A stretch of 64,000 nucleotides of DNA from Apostichopus japonicus (Eukaryota; Echinodermata; Holothuroidea; Aspidochirotida; Stichopodidae). The notes under the pieces are model-generated. The model did no database searches and was not told the DNA's origin. It worked only from the letters and a program-made list of their open reading frames with translations. Location of the stretch: NCBI RefSeq assembly GCF_037975245.1, contig NC_092580.1:11873501-11937500 (forward strand). Direction: 5' to 3'. Positions 11,479 to 23,430 of this stretch are shown in pieces (the stretch's first letter is position 1; the number at the start of each line of letters is the position of its first letter). A program made the translations under genes and the position numbers.

Positions 11479-13700
11479 CGGATGTTTCCGAGGTACCTCT
11501 GATTTTGCAAAGTTTCCGACAGTCTATAATATAAAGCCTCGAGGGATGAAACAGTTGGATGTGAATAATGGGGAGCATAAAAAATGCTGTAAAAAATTTG
11601 GAAGATACTTTTTTTAGTGAAGGTTGCAACCATTTGTACTAATTCCAGAGATGGAGACAGATCAAATGAGACAATTAATGTCCTCGATGAGATTGAAAAT
11701 GCTCTAAGAATGCTCGGGCACAAAATAAAGGGTATTAAGGTTATTGATGGCCATAATTGATTCGTCTAGCATATTAAAGGTTGAGAGAGAGAGACTGAGG
11801 GTAATAATGGGGTGTAAGATATTGATTAGTTTTTAGTTTGATGAGAGGAGTTTGCACCCTGTTTGATCCCGAGTCAGGTGGGGTTTGTCACAGAAGCAGG
11901 GCAGTAAAATTTCAATGTTCATATTCTGGAGATGGAATGTGCTTTCCAAAGAAGTAAACGAGACAACTGCATCAGAACTCTCTCCTCAAAGATCCATTCA
12001 AGTTGAAGCTAGACAGTAACTTCATAGCCACTTTTATAAATTATGTTCAAGTTCTCCATATGAACAGCATATGCTGTATGAATAACAGTTCAAGAGTTTT
12101 GATCCTCTGAGAATAGTTTTCCCTGACAGATTTTTCATATCAACTGCGGCTGCATCCCAGTAAGAGCACTGGATGCAATATGTTTCCATAGATCCTGTTT
12201 TTAATGGTAGTCTGGGATAAGAACGATTCTGTTTGTGACATCAAAATTATGTATCAGTATTTACTCTACTTTATGGCAAGCTAAAGATTGGAGATACAAA
12301 ATAAGTTTGCAACAGATGAGGGCATTTCTAACCCCACTGCTAAGGAATGGGTCTGCATGAAACAGTTCCCACATATCATGTGTGATGCCGCTAAAAGGAC
12401 TAGTTTCTTTTTCATAATAATAATGATGAGTGTGTATATATGCATAGATAAGACCCGAAACTATTTAAAGGCAAGATTTACGGTTTTGATTCCAAAGTTT
12501 TTACTGCAATTCTTTCCTTACGTTATTCATAGGACCTGATGTAGCAAACAAGATTGGTGTTGGTCTTCAATGTTACTTAAAGAGCCAGTGCTGTTGTACT
12601 GTAACACATATGGGAAGTACACAGTAGCGTGAAGTTAAGCTGCATGAAAGTGGGGCCCTGATGGTGGGGTCCATCCATGACAGTGGAGCCCATAAACTAG
12701 TGCTATATAGATATGTTGTCATTGCCTTTGTATGCCTAGTGTAAGGTGTAGGCCTTTATATAACAGTTTTGCAATCCATACTGCTATGATAAGCAATGAC
12801 ATTATTTGGCTTGTAACTAAGGATTATTTAAATCAAGAAAGCTTCAATGACAACATTAACCAGGGGCAACAAAAGATGATCACATTTTATATTCTTTCAA
12901 GCATTTGTTTTTACAGTTTGCATGATATGTATAAATATATTTAATGTATTTTTTTTCTCCCTCCAATTTTATTATTCTATCATGTATTTGGTAGCTCATA
13001 ATTCCTCCTATCACACCATCCTCTCTCTCCTCTGTTGAACATCCACTTCTATCAACTTCCTAAATCCTGTCATCCAAGACATGTGTTGAAAGTCTTCATC
13101 CTAATTACATCCCAAAGGACAAGGTGCACTGTTATTGGACAAAAAAACCAACAACTCTGCATTACTAGAGACATCAGCCCTTGTTATTCTCTATTATAGC
13201 TCATGATGACCTATGTGGCTGTATACTTAACCCTACAGTTCATTAACAAACAATTACCAACAAAGTTAAAAACATATGTGGCAAGTATTGCTTAGCATTG
13301 CACCAGACACAACTTTTGTAACTTTAACCTATAGCTACCTATGTCAACACACTCCTAACAAACTGTTAAGCAAAGTTCCACAGCTGTTCATAAGATGCCA
13401 GCGAATGTATTTCAATATAGACTCCTGCTTTAAAACCACAGAGGTGTTAATCATCTACCAGAGAAGTAAACAATCCAACATCTGTTTGGAAAGTATAATT
13501 CTCAAACCAGCTGCTTTTGACTGACTGTACAGCAGATGTGAGACTCAGTGAATAAGGATAAATTTCTGACTCACAGCTGGTTATGTTGTACTTAAAACCT
13601 ACAGTGTTGTAATGGCAGGGTTCATAGCTATATGAACCTTTGATAACAGTAAATCTGATCAATCCAAAATGCCATATATATAATAACTACAAAAGAAAAT
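11479..13700. other. Intergenic spacer between the convergent ZCRB1 and TXNL4B genes, left part
   Basis: Both strands are broken by frequent stops. Beyond a GA-rich run near 11780, I see no gene or RNA in it. Confidence 0.5.
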
Positions 13701-13701
13701 A

Positions 13702-13860
13702 TTAATAGAGAAAACCAGAGAAATAAGATATGACTCATAATTGACAAATAAGGAGTAATGATTTAGAATATATATTGTATTTTACACAATATATTTTCCA
13801 AATCAGTACTCCTTATTTGTCAATTATGAGTCATATCTTATTTCTCTGGTTTCTTCTATT
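13702..13860. repeat. Long fold-back (near-perfect palindrome)
   Basis: Left arm about 13702-13777 and right arm about 13785-13860 are nearly perfect inverse complements with a spacer of only a few bases. The arms contain GAAATAAGATATGACTCATA and ATTGACAAATAAGGAGTA. The same arm sequence recurs singly at 33687-33728, so it belongs to a dispersed family. A (TA)n tract abuts the right end. Confidence 0.85.
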
Positions 13861-13892
13861 TATATATATATATTTGTATATATTTTTATATA

Positions 13893-13932
<40 letters not shown>
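13861..13932. repeat. TA-rich microsatellite
   Basis: (TA)n with interspersed TTTT and TTTGTA, adjoining the 13.7-kb fold-back. Confidence 0.85.
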
Positions 13933-13934
<2 letters not shown>

Positions 13935-14052
13935 AATAACGGAAAAACTGTTAAACAACTATGCTGCATTTAGAGAAAGGCTGGATCTCGAGTGAGATAC
14001 AATAATTGAATTAGGTAAGTGATTGGAAGTAAAACAGCCAATGTTTGGTTTT

Positions 14053-14091
14053 TGCAGAGCTTTCGAGCAAAACTAGCTCTTCTTCAGTGCA
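14053..14091 (-). ncRNA. Hammerhead-ribozyme-like motif with very short helix III
   Basis: Read on the minus strand: TGCA (helix I, 5' side), CTGAAGA (fits the CUGANGA core box), A-GAGC, loop TAGTTTT, GCTC (helix II), GAAA (second core box), then GCTC and TGCA (helix I, 3' side). All core elements of the hammerhead fold occur in order, with helix III reduced to a self-complementary AGCT. That form is known from Penelope-like retroelements, where such ribozymes are thought to act as dimers. It lies between TA tracts. Activity is not shown, and a structural look-alike is possible. Confidence 0.45.
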
Positions 14092-14106
14092 TGATCACCG
14101 AAAGTG

Positions 14107-14203
14107 ATATATATATATATATATATATATATAGTAAATAAATAAAGAATAACATATGTTATCCTTTATTTATTTACTATATATATATATATATATATTA
14201 TAT
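14107..14203. repeat. Palindrome flanked by (TA)n
   Basis: A TA tract, then AGTAAATAAATAAAG, the centre ATAACATATGTTAT, then CTTTATTTATTTACT and a TA tract again. The whole roughly 95-bp block can fold into one hairpin. It probably belongs to the same mobile-element end as the hammerhead-like motif 20 bp upstream. Confidence 0.7.
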
Positions 14204-14698
14204 ATATTGTTTGAGTGTCTCTCACTTGTGAAGTTTTCATTAAAGTTTGGCACTCTGCAAGGGTCATGTTCGGTGTTATGCGACTCATTTTCTTAAGAAC
14301 AGGGACTGACACAGGATTGACGTAGGGGGAGCATGCTCGTTGGACATCTAATGTTCACTGTTGTTCATTCCTGTAAATGACCAAAACTGACCTTGCAGTT
14401 ATCTGATTGACAACTAGCTTACTTAAAATATAAGCACTTTCTCACCGAGACGACGCTCAATGATGCTGAACAAGTAGTCGGAGGTTCTAACCCGTTTATT
14501 TGCACACGTGGCTCAACAGGACCACGGTGAAAACTATAAAGTAAAACTATCAAAACATTAATATACAAACATTTGCGAAACAAACACATGAATTTGCACA
14601 AATCAATAATAACATAATACAGAATTATATTTCCCGTTATATGTATTGATTACGTAAGTGTGCATTGATTACATAAGATTTCAAAACAAGGAGGCGGG

Positions 14699-14706
14699 TA
14701 TAAAAG
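14699..14706 (+). promoter_or_regulatory. Strong TATA box, possible solo-LTR promoter
   Basis: TATAAAAG in the context GGCGGGTATAAAAGGTCA, within an otherwise gene-free gap. About 20-30 bp downstream would be a natural start site. No gene follows on the plus strand before the convergent TXNL4B, so a retroelement LTR remnant is a reasonable alternative. I could not define LTR ends. Confidence 0.35.
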
Positions 14707-15184
14707 GTCACACCCTAAACACCATTGGAAGAGGGCAGTATTGACCTTTGCCCGACCTCGACGAAGCGGAAATTTCCCTTTGGTCACGCTAAGGAAATAA
14801 CACACATCGGCAACGATGACACACTTCATTGTAATGCTTTCCGTTCGTCATTTCCATGTTGCACTACAAACTTTGCAAAGATCGAAACCAACCTTCCGAG
14901 AAATTTTTGGTTCAACGTCCAAGTGACAACCGAGCAAACTTTCTTTAACTATTAGCTATAGTGGTGGTTTCTTGATTGTGCATCATCATGGTACAAAATT
15001 CTAATTCAACATTCAGAACATTGTTGCAAGATTCCTTGGTTTGTAAGAGTGGAATGGACCAAATGGAATCTTCCATCTCGTCAAGACAGTCTCGCATCTT
15101 ACGATTCCTGTGCACGACTTGAATCCTTCATACCATCAGTATGGTGACCTCCATGGATTAAATCCTCTACTCATACATATGGTT

Positions 15185-17174
15185 TCATATGTCCTGATAC
15201 ACCAAATCATAATGAGTTAGTTTCTTTGGATCGATCGGACTGGCGACGACCAGCTTGCCTCTCATCGCTCCACGATATATCACCTCTACAAGGTCAATGA
15301 AGTCCTGTTTATCCTTAAAGGTTCCGATAAACTTTGTGTGATCTTGTGTGCTGCAGATAGGATCATAACGTAAAACAACTGAACTGCTGTTCAACAGAAC
15401 TAATTTGAATACATAAAACAAAGGTGTAGATGACCCTCATTAGTAATTCACAAGAATGCTATTGATTTTCAAAGTGGGTGAAATAACATATGAAGTCTAA
15501 AGAAGCAAAGTTGACAAAACCTACTAGATGTACTTGATACTCAGTGTGTAGATTCTCTTCAGTATAAATTTATAATAACCCTTCTATATCTCTTTTTGGG
15601 GAAGGTCAAAGTTCAATAAAAGTCAAAGTCTGAAAATCTTGTAAAACATGATAATTCCAATTAACACAGCTTCAATCTAGGACCATATAGATTCAGCTTG
15701 GTGAGTTCAAGAACTTATTTTTACTTCTTCTGCTTTCTGTGCAGGTCTTAGATCACTGGAAGTTAATAAAATCTGACAGTCTGAAAACCATCCAAACAAA
15801 ATGTAAAAAGAGGTAAAGCATGCATGAAACTCAGACGTGAGTGTAAGAACCTTGCTGATCTTTAGTAAAGTAAAAGTAGTCAAATTTCTGTGTGCAGTTT
15901 TACATGTAATGTTCACAACTTCACATACTTAAAATGTGGCAAGGAGTCACTGAGTTCTGTTTGCTTTCTGGCTATACACTTACCCATAATCTACCTTCAT
16001 GTGTTGCCCATTGAAGAAGAAAACAGTTGATGGGATCAGTGAGATATCAAAGTAGTCTGTGTAGACTGGTACCTTGTCAACATCTACCAGGTATATCTTA
16101 GACATATTAGCAAGATCTGCAAAGGTCTTGGAAATCTGAAGAAGAAAAAGAAAAGGAAATTGCAATAAAAAGGGTAGAAAGCTGCCCTTATCATTGAGTT
16201 TTAAACTTTACACCATTCTGACAAAGGCATGACATATTCACTCTGATATCTAAATAAGAAATGAACGTGGTTCAAATTTGGCTGCTTTTAAGTAGTGAGT
16301 TGTCAGCAGTTAAATTTAATTTAAGAAAACAGTGTCACACAAACTTTAGTATAATGCTTTCTTGTTTCATTGGTAAGCTACAGTAAATGTGTAATTTCAG
16401 CACCACTGTAGTGTTTTCATAAGGGCGGACTGAAAAAGTGATATGGCTGACCACTCTCTTTTGAAGAATACCTTGTTGAAGGACAGCTTGATGAGATTGG
16501 ATTTTGAAGTACGTACCAGAACACACAGTGGAACAATACATGAGAAATATGGAAGAATAAGACTTAAATAATATAATTTTACTTCACAAATGTAAGTCAA
16601 GCATGGATCAATAAAAACTTATCCATACCACAATAGGATTTGGCAATCACACAAAAGGAAACACTAATTGGGTACGTAAACAAGGATTGGTATATCTTAG
16701 ACTCACCTGCCTTAAAGAGCTGTATTTAAAAATATATACTGGTTGGTCATGTAATTTCCCTATTTAAAACCTACCACTCCTCTGTCTCTAATGCTTTGTA
16801 TGACATGGTTACCATACACATAGCAGTAGCATGCACAGATAAGACCTGCAGCGTAAATGCACTAGTCCTTTAACTAATTGTATGATGTCCTCAAAGAACT
16901 TGCTGTGACCAAAAAATCAGTACGCATAAACGTAGTCAGTACAAGTGAAAACAGGTCAATTTGCCCCATTCTGAATCTTTCTAGAGTACAAGAAAATATT
17001 ACAGTGGTAATGGATAGACTTAAGTACATTTTTCGTCCTTACAATTTCATCAAGTTGCATGCAGACAGAATCCGTATCCCTTCCAAAGCGTAGAACCAAT
17101 ACTTTGTCCTCTACTGTCTTAATGGCTTGGTCAACTTCCTTCTTTGTGTCCAGTTTTGGCAGAAACAGACTCAT
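15185..17174 (-). CDS. TXNL4B: Thioredoxin-like protein 4B (Dim1-family splicing factor), complete
   Basis: Three coding exons on the minus strand: 17174-17043 (44 codons), 16135-15984, and 15350-15185 with a TAA stop. Introns are GT-AG (17042-16136, 15983-15351) and phases match. The product is 149 residues, the same length as vertebrate TXNL4B. It starts [19 protein letters not shown] and includes [36 protein letters not shown] and [17 protein letters not shown]. The last residues are YDLVYQDI. The [18 protein letters not shown] block is typical of the Dim1 thioredoxin fold, which lacks the redox CXXC pair, and none is seen here. TXNL4B is nuclear, binds PRPF6, and supports pre-mRNA splicing and cell-cycle progression. 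An acceptor (CTTTTCAG, exon starting at 17191) shows that the 5'UTR is spliced. The gene runs convergent to ZCRB1. Confidence 0.96.
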
Positions 17175-17191
17175 TGTTGATTTACTGGACC

Positions 17192-18732
17192 CTGAAAAGA
17201 AAAGTTTGTATGCACATGTACTGTATGTTATACATATCACATCAACTTATTGAATTTTAGAAGAACTTGAAGTTACTATGCTTAAACTCAAAGAAAGCTT
17301 CAAAGTAGGCTTTACCATTTATAAATTGTTGTTGTTGGTGAGGAGATTATCAGATTGTCTGGAATAAATAAGCATATCTCTCTAAGAGCTTTAGACCCAT
17401 AGAGAGTTCAGTCGGAGGAAATGTTTAATTTTCATTGCATAGGTTCCCATGCAATGGAATAAATGGATACAGTCAATGCTGCATCAAAAAAAAAAAGCTC
17501 ATTGACGACTTGCATGCATAGCTATCACTTATACCACATGTTATTGGTCCTTTAAGTATGGTACATGTTGTTTTTGTGGATGTATCCCAGAAAAATCAAG
17601 TTTTGCTTTCATTGTGTTGTCTCTGTGACATTATTTATATCATGGCTATGTATAATTCCACTTTAGTGGTTCAATAAAATCCACCATCTCTTGTAATTAT
17701 AATGGCTGAACTCTGTGAAATATCATGCATTCAACCATGCTCTGTGGTTGTTCGTCCCACACCAAAATACACTCCTATGAGAAACCAGGTATATGGCAGA
17801 AATTAAAAATTGAGGTATGCAAAGTAGGGCTAGGCAACATTACAAAGTTGCAAAATATGTTGCTGGCAAATAACTAACCAATTGATAAAGGCTAACCAGG
17901 CTTGTTTATTTTCAACAAAGGGGATGGCTAGTTTGGCTTATAAAATATGCCTACATGATAAAACTTAACACATCAAGCAGTAATTTACTGTAACTTTGTA
18001 AGATTTTAGTTAATTGTTACATGTAGGATTGTAGGGTCCTACTGTATAGTAGTAGGCCTATAGGGCCTATGCCTAACGTTAGGCTTATACTCTATAGTTA
18101 TCATGAAATTGGAAACCTGATAATGAATACCAAAGTTTCCAACATAAATTACTGATATGAAACATTCTTCATAGACAGATTTGTTTAACTATGCGCATTA
18201 AATCCTATAATTTCATGCATTATGTAACTCTTTCCTGTCTGTTTTGTAACCTACAATTCCAATGTTCGCTTCCGATGTTCGGTCATTTACAAATTACAGC
18301 CAAATTTTTGAACTCAGTCAACACGAGTGTCAAATTGTCAACAAATATATGACGCAATCGTTTTTATCGTGGAACTAGGCCTAATGCTAGTACTAACTCA
18401 ACTTCTGACCAGTATGCCAAACATCTTATCACTGTACCAGTAAAATCGTTACGGATTACGAAGTAAATCTCTTTGAAAACACTACCCACAGTATTGCTAA
18501 TTTAGCTGTCAGGTAACCTCAGAACCCTGAACTTAAACGAATTTTAAAATCATTGGCCAGGGCGTTAGTACATATTTCTGTGACAAGAGTAGCATGCGGT
18601 AGCATGGCTTTTTACTTGTTAGGCTACTAGCCTACTACTACTACTAGTAGGCTACTACTACTAGGCTAGACCTAACTCAGTTAACTCACGTTTGAGTTCC
18701 ACTCTAACAGTTGACAGTGTTTTCACCTAGGC
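17192..18732. other. TXNL4B 5' intron/promoter region
   Basis: No coding signal. TXNL4B has a 5'UTR acceptor at 17191/17192, so its first exon lies upstream. The stretch 18220-18700 is richer in CpG than its surroundings and could be the promoter. A minus-strand CAG|GTAAGC donor at about 19098-19095 is one candidate end of the leader exon. CTA/TAG triplet runs occur at 18628-18665. Confidence 0.35.
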
Positions 18733-19082
18733 CAGTGGTTCTCAAAGTGGTCCCTGATACACGGGGAGTAGGGAGACGTTGGCACTCATTTGGGGTACCT
18801 GACAATTACGACACAACACTGCAGCGATTTAGGGCACAATATGGCATCCAGGGGGTCTGGGAACAAAAAAAGAATATTGTTGAGAGAAAATTCATCATCT
18901 TGTCGGGAATGTAGGCAATTTTTTAATTCCTAAATGCCTATCTTCGGACAATCTGATAGCTCGCTTGAGCGGCCGACTATGATCGGTAGGTCGAGGGGAG
19001 GGGGTGGGGTGGAGGAGGAGGGGGAGGGACAGTTCAAGGTGGTCGAAGGGGGCGGTCGTCTAAAACAGTTTGAGAACCACTG
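18733..19082. mobile_element. hAT-type MITE with perfect 8-bp target duplication
   Basis: The 350-bp element begins CAGTGGTTCTCAAAGTGG and ends with the inverse of it (CAGTTTGAGAACCACTG). This is the terminal inverted repeat typical of hAT/Charlie-like elements. The 8 bp on each side are identical: ACCTAGGC at 18725-18732 and 19083-19090, the duplication length of hAT transposition. The interior has no meaningful reading frame and is G-rich near the right end, so it is non-autonomous. Confidence 0.93.
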
Positions 19083-19090
19083 ACCTAGGC

Positions 19091-21189
19091 TTACCTGTTT
19101 AAAAGTCTCATGTTATACAGAAAGTAGGGTAAACAGTTGAAAAATTGGAAGGGAGTGGTTAACCAAATTGACTTCATCAAAACTTGACAGCAAATCACTA
19201 CAAGTACAATTCAGAACTTTGGCTGAGGTTGATTAGAAATTTAATTTAGGCTGATTTCTGGATTTTTGTGGTTGTCATAAAAGGAGATTTGTAGACTGTA
19301 CTTCCAACTGTACATCAGCAGTGTTTGCGAACTAGGGTATACAGCACGAATACTTAGTGAAAAAATGGTGGCCATGACCATCAATTAAACTTGACATTGA
19401 AATTATTGTTGAATTGTTTTAAGCATTTGACCACCAGTCAGCATCATTTGCAGTTTGTATCTCAAAAATATCTGACTTTAATCAAGCTGTGCTTTTGCTT
19501 CCCTTCTGGAAGGAGTTTGATTGAAATTTCAGAAAATGTTATCATTTATTTTTGGTTTTTGGTAAGGATGAGTATTTTGCCTCTTGATTGACTGAGATTT
19601 TGACCAAAAACATTGTCAGTTTGCATTATCTCTTCACTTGATTACCATACAGTATCCTGCTATGGTAAACCTACTGTACACAAAATATGTCCCAATTTCT
19701 TTCACCTCCTGGTCCTACTGTATGATCCTACCAGAGATATTAGGTCAACTTTTGCCAATTCCCATTTCTGGGAAGGTGAAATCTCTTGCATATTTTATGC
19801 TACACCTTCTAAAAACAGTAGCAGGCAGTATCTGTTGGCCTCAAGCCATTTCTTTCCATGATACGAAGTTACTCAATTTTGCATGTCAGACATGGACATT
19901 TTGACAATTGCTTGTTAAGTTTCCCATAAAACTGAAATTCAGAATAGAAAATATTACCCAACACTAGTGTTTGTACCTCACATACTGTAAGTTCATGACT
20001 AGTGCCATCTATTCTATATTCTTGAACCGTCTGCTGCCCAGGCTTTGTCCACTATTTGGTCAACTTCTGGTATCCTTTCTATCATGCAATCATAACTGCT
20101 GCCCTCAATTTCCCTCAACTGTTTATATTTTAATTTGAAAAAAAAAAACATATGCATGTGTCAGTCATCACATACGACATGGGCACAAAGTTTGTTGTGT
20201 GGAAACTTCCATTGTTGATGAATCATGGCATACTAATGGATTATGATATGCAGAATTTAAACTTTCTATAAATAGTCAGAAATTCTGGTCGTTATAGTTT
20301 TGTTAAGTTCATCTCCTGCCTTCACGTACTACAGGTAATCACAGTCCTGAGTGGAAAAATTTGTGAAGTGTGTCATAAGTCTTACTAGATACAATTAGTT
20401 ATTATTTTGATTTTTGCTGACATTGCTCTACAGTACAGCAACACCCCGGATTTGTGTATATAATATTTAAATTAAATTGCACTGTAGTCATGGGAAAATG
20501 AATAATTCAGATAAGGTTTAAAACTTGTATTGATTTACTTTAACGATGGACTCGGCATGTGGCTATATATAGGACTATAACATACATGTTATTCAATCAT
20601 TTGTTTCCACCCCCCCCCCCCCTCACCCTCTTCAGTTGCCTCTGACACTAGCTCTACTTCCTTTTATATGTATAATATGATCTGATCAACTTTTTTATCT
20701 CAAAATCTGGAGAAAAAGTCAAAAAGATGAAAATTTATAATTTTTTACATGTTATTCCTTATCTACTGTAGACTGTCTATATTTAAAAAAAAGTAATGTT
20801 TCTGTAAATTATGCATGAAAACATCTATTCAAGTTTCTTACTGTAGTTTGTATGATTAAACACATTTTCATCTTCTTGGGCAGATGCATGTTGTAAACAA
20901 AAACAGAATGCCTAGAAGTATCGACTAATGGTAAAAGCCGCTTAAAATTAAGTATTTTCAGCTAGGTTATAAGATCTAGTGATGAGTACACAGATCAACA
21001 GGCATTCATAATTTATGAAAATCAATTCAAAATGCTGCTTTTATCGCAAACATGTCTCAGCTACTTTCAAAGGGATATATATATTACCTTGGCAGGCATC
21101 ATAATTAAGTCTTAATATGAAGGAGAAAATTATTCCACTCTGTGAGCGGAAAATCCCGTCGCAATGACCTTCCCCAATTATACTCCAAA
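19091..21189. other. Gene-free, AT-rich stretch
   Basis: No exon, RNA gene or clear transposon was recognised. A poly-C tract lies at about 20610-20622. Confidence 0.5.
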
Positions 21190-21835
21190 TATGGTCTATT
21201 GAATGAATAGTGACCTATTTTGACTGTTTCTATCAGGGAGCGCATCACAGTACAGTATACAGTCTGTGATGTCATCAAGGTAGAAGTTGTTGAAACATGT
21301 TACTTTCCTATCACCTTGTGGATTTATCCTTGAAATGTGGTATGTTTAGAATGCACATTTTTTTGTAATCTGTCACTCAGGGTTTTCTGTGCTTGAAATT
21401 TCATCATATTTTTTCTCCCTTTCCTTTTTGAAGTTCTACTGTGGATAAATGATTAATAGGTATTTGTATAGTCCACCTTCTATGTACACTATGATGACAT
21501 AGGCCTACAAATGGACTGGTGAGAAACAAAACTTATATGAACAATTAAGACAAAGCATCATGCTATTAGTAAAGAATGTGTGTATTTCGGTGACCTTTGA
21601 ATGCATCAATGTTGTCGATCTCTCAGATAGTGAGAGAAGGGAGTTCTAAACCTTCGGCCTACAAAAGGCAAATGCTTAATTGTACCGACTTGGTGAACAT
21701 TGAAAAGAAAAAAACCTTTTCAGCTCATGATGACATCATTCAATCTGCTGATGCCAGATGCAAAATATCACCAAATTTGAAAAATTCAAATCTCCACCAA
21801 AACAAACAGCTCTATGAGGATGTGGTTTGACATAC
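21190..21835. repeat. Dispersed repeat family R1, copy 3 (longest)
   Basis: Contains in order TGATGTCATCAAGGT (about 21268), CTACTGTGGATAAATGATT (about 21435), CATGATGACATCATT (about 21724), CTGATGCCAGATGCA and CTATGAGGATGTGGTTTGA (to about 21830). Order and spacing match the ZCRB1 intronic copies at 7440 and 9080. The 5' end is poorly defined. Probably a non-autonomous interspersed element of 0.3-0.7 kb. Confidence 0.5.
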
Positions 21836-22799
21836 AGTAGCTATTTATATAGATTGAGTGTAATTGCCAGCAATTTTGTTAAGCAAACAGTGTTAGCCAC
21901 TGGAATACACTTTCAATAGTCTATAGATCATACAATATTTGTTAATAACACAGTTGCTGTAGTTAGAACAGAGTAGGTTTACTCAGAATACTTCAGGATG
22001 TAACCTAAATACAAGGAAATTCACCATGCTTTAATATTTCCATTATCATGTTTGTGACCATCCACGGCAGTATTGTCACATATGTCTGGCTTCTAGTTCT
22101 GTGAATCCATGTAATCATGGAGGTTTGTTTGGTCAATTGCACTTTTTATACCTTCATGATATATACTACCAACCATATTCATTGCTATTTCATTTAATAA
22201 TGACCAGTATAAGTTACGGAACATAATGACTTCAATGACATCACTTTCCATTACCAAGCAAATAATTTGCTTCCTGTTCATTGTGGATTGTATTCATAGC
22301 TACAGTATAAAAGGTCATGTACATTCTTTTCAATATGCAATGACTTAGCAGTTTTTGGTTTCGATGATAATCGTAGCCAATGTAGTCATGATGGTGTTTG
22401 CTAGTGAAATGTTAAAGGTGAGCAATAAACATTGTACTTGTCCAGTGAGTGAAATCTTAAGACCTAAATTAAGCAAGTTTTAGGTTCCCATAAACATATA
22501 CTTTTCCAATAAAGATATGAAAGGCTGAATATTTCCACGGAAAATTGTTTACCACGAAAAATCTACTATCAGTAAATACTCACAGGTTTCATATTATATT
22601 ACACAGCACCCTTAGAGGCATCGTTTTATTTTGACAATTAAACTATATTTCCTGCGTTTTAGCTCAGCTATAGTGATTTTGCCAAAATTCTGGAACTTTT
22701 AAGCCACCGTGTTTGAATGACTGCCATTTCTTTATTCTTCGTTCGATTTGGCTTGAATTTCTTCAGTGGTTTGTGTGAGTTACAGTTCCATACATGCCA

Positions 22800-22842
22800 T
22801 GTGCGTGTGTCGTGTGCGTGTGTTGTGTATGTGTGTGATGCC
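22800..22842. repeat. GT-rich microsatellite
   Basis: Imperfect (GTGT/GC) tract immediately before the 143-bp satellite. Confidence 0.7.
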
Positions 22843-22844
22843 CA

Positions 22845-23430
22845 GCTTGCAAACATGATATCTCAAGAGAGGAACCATGGATACTTTCATTGTTCTTAAG
22901 CTGATGTATAACATTAAGAGGAAGAACCCTATTCTTTTTTGTGGAGGTCAAAAGTGATCTGAGGTCATCAGGCATCCGAAACTGAAAACGTTTTAATCAT
23001 GATATCTCAAGATTGGAATCATGGATACTTTCATACTTGGTACATAGATATGTCACATTGAGAAAAAGAATCCTCTTCTCTTTTATGGATATCAAAGGTC
23101 ATCTGAGTTCATTAGCTCAGGTAGAAAAACTGAAAACTGGTAAACATGATATAAAAGTTATGAAGCATGACTACTTTTCATATTTGGCATGTAGATGAAT
23201 TCCTGTCAGTAGAAGAATTTTGTTGTTTTTGGTGGAGGTTAAAGGTCATTTTAGGTCACCATTGGTCGAATGCTGAAAACTTGTAAACTCTATATCTCAA
23301 GACAGGAAGCATGGATACTTCTCATACTTATCATGTGGATGTAGCTTTGTAGTGTAGGTCAAAGGTCATCTTAAGTCACCAGAAGTCAAACTCTGACAAC
23401 TTTTTAATTATAATATCTCATGGTTGAAAT
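22845..23430. repeat. Satellite of about 143 bp, four diverged units
   Basis: The phrase ATGATATCTCAAG and variants begin units at about 22855, 22998, 23146, 23289 and 23410, a spacing of roughly 120-148 bp. Each unit also has a CATGGATACTTTCAT-like box and a GGAGGTCAAAGGTCAT-like box. A lone related piece occurs at about 59760-59880. Units differ by point changes, so the array is old. Confidence 0.8.

Noticed and set aside
14725-14955. 76-codon plus-strand frame after the 14.7-kb TATA box
   Set aside because: It starts on a non-ATG codon and has no recognisable domain. More likely LTR or spacer sequence.
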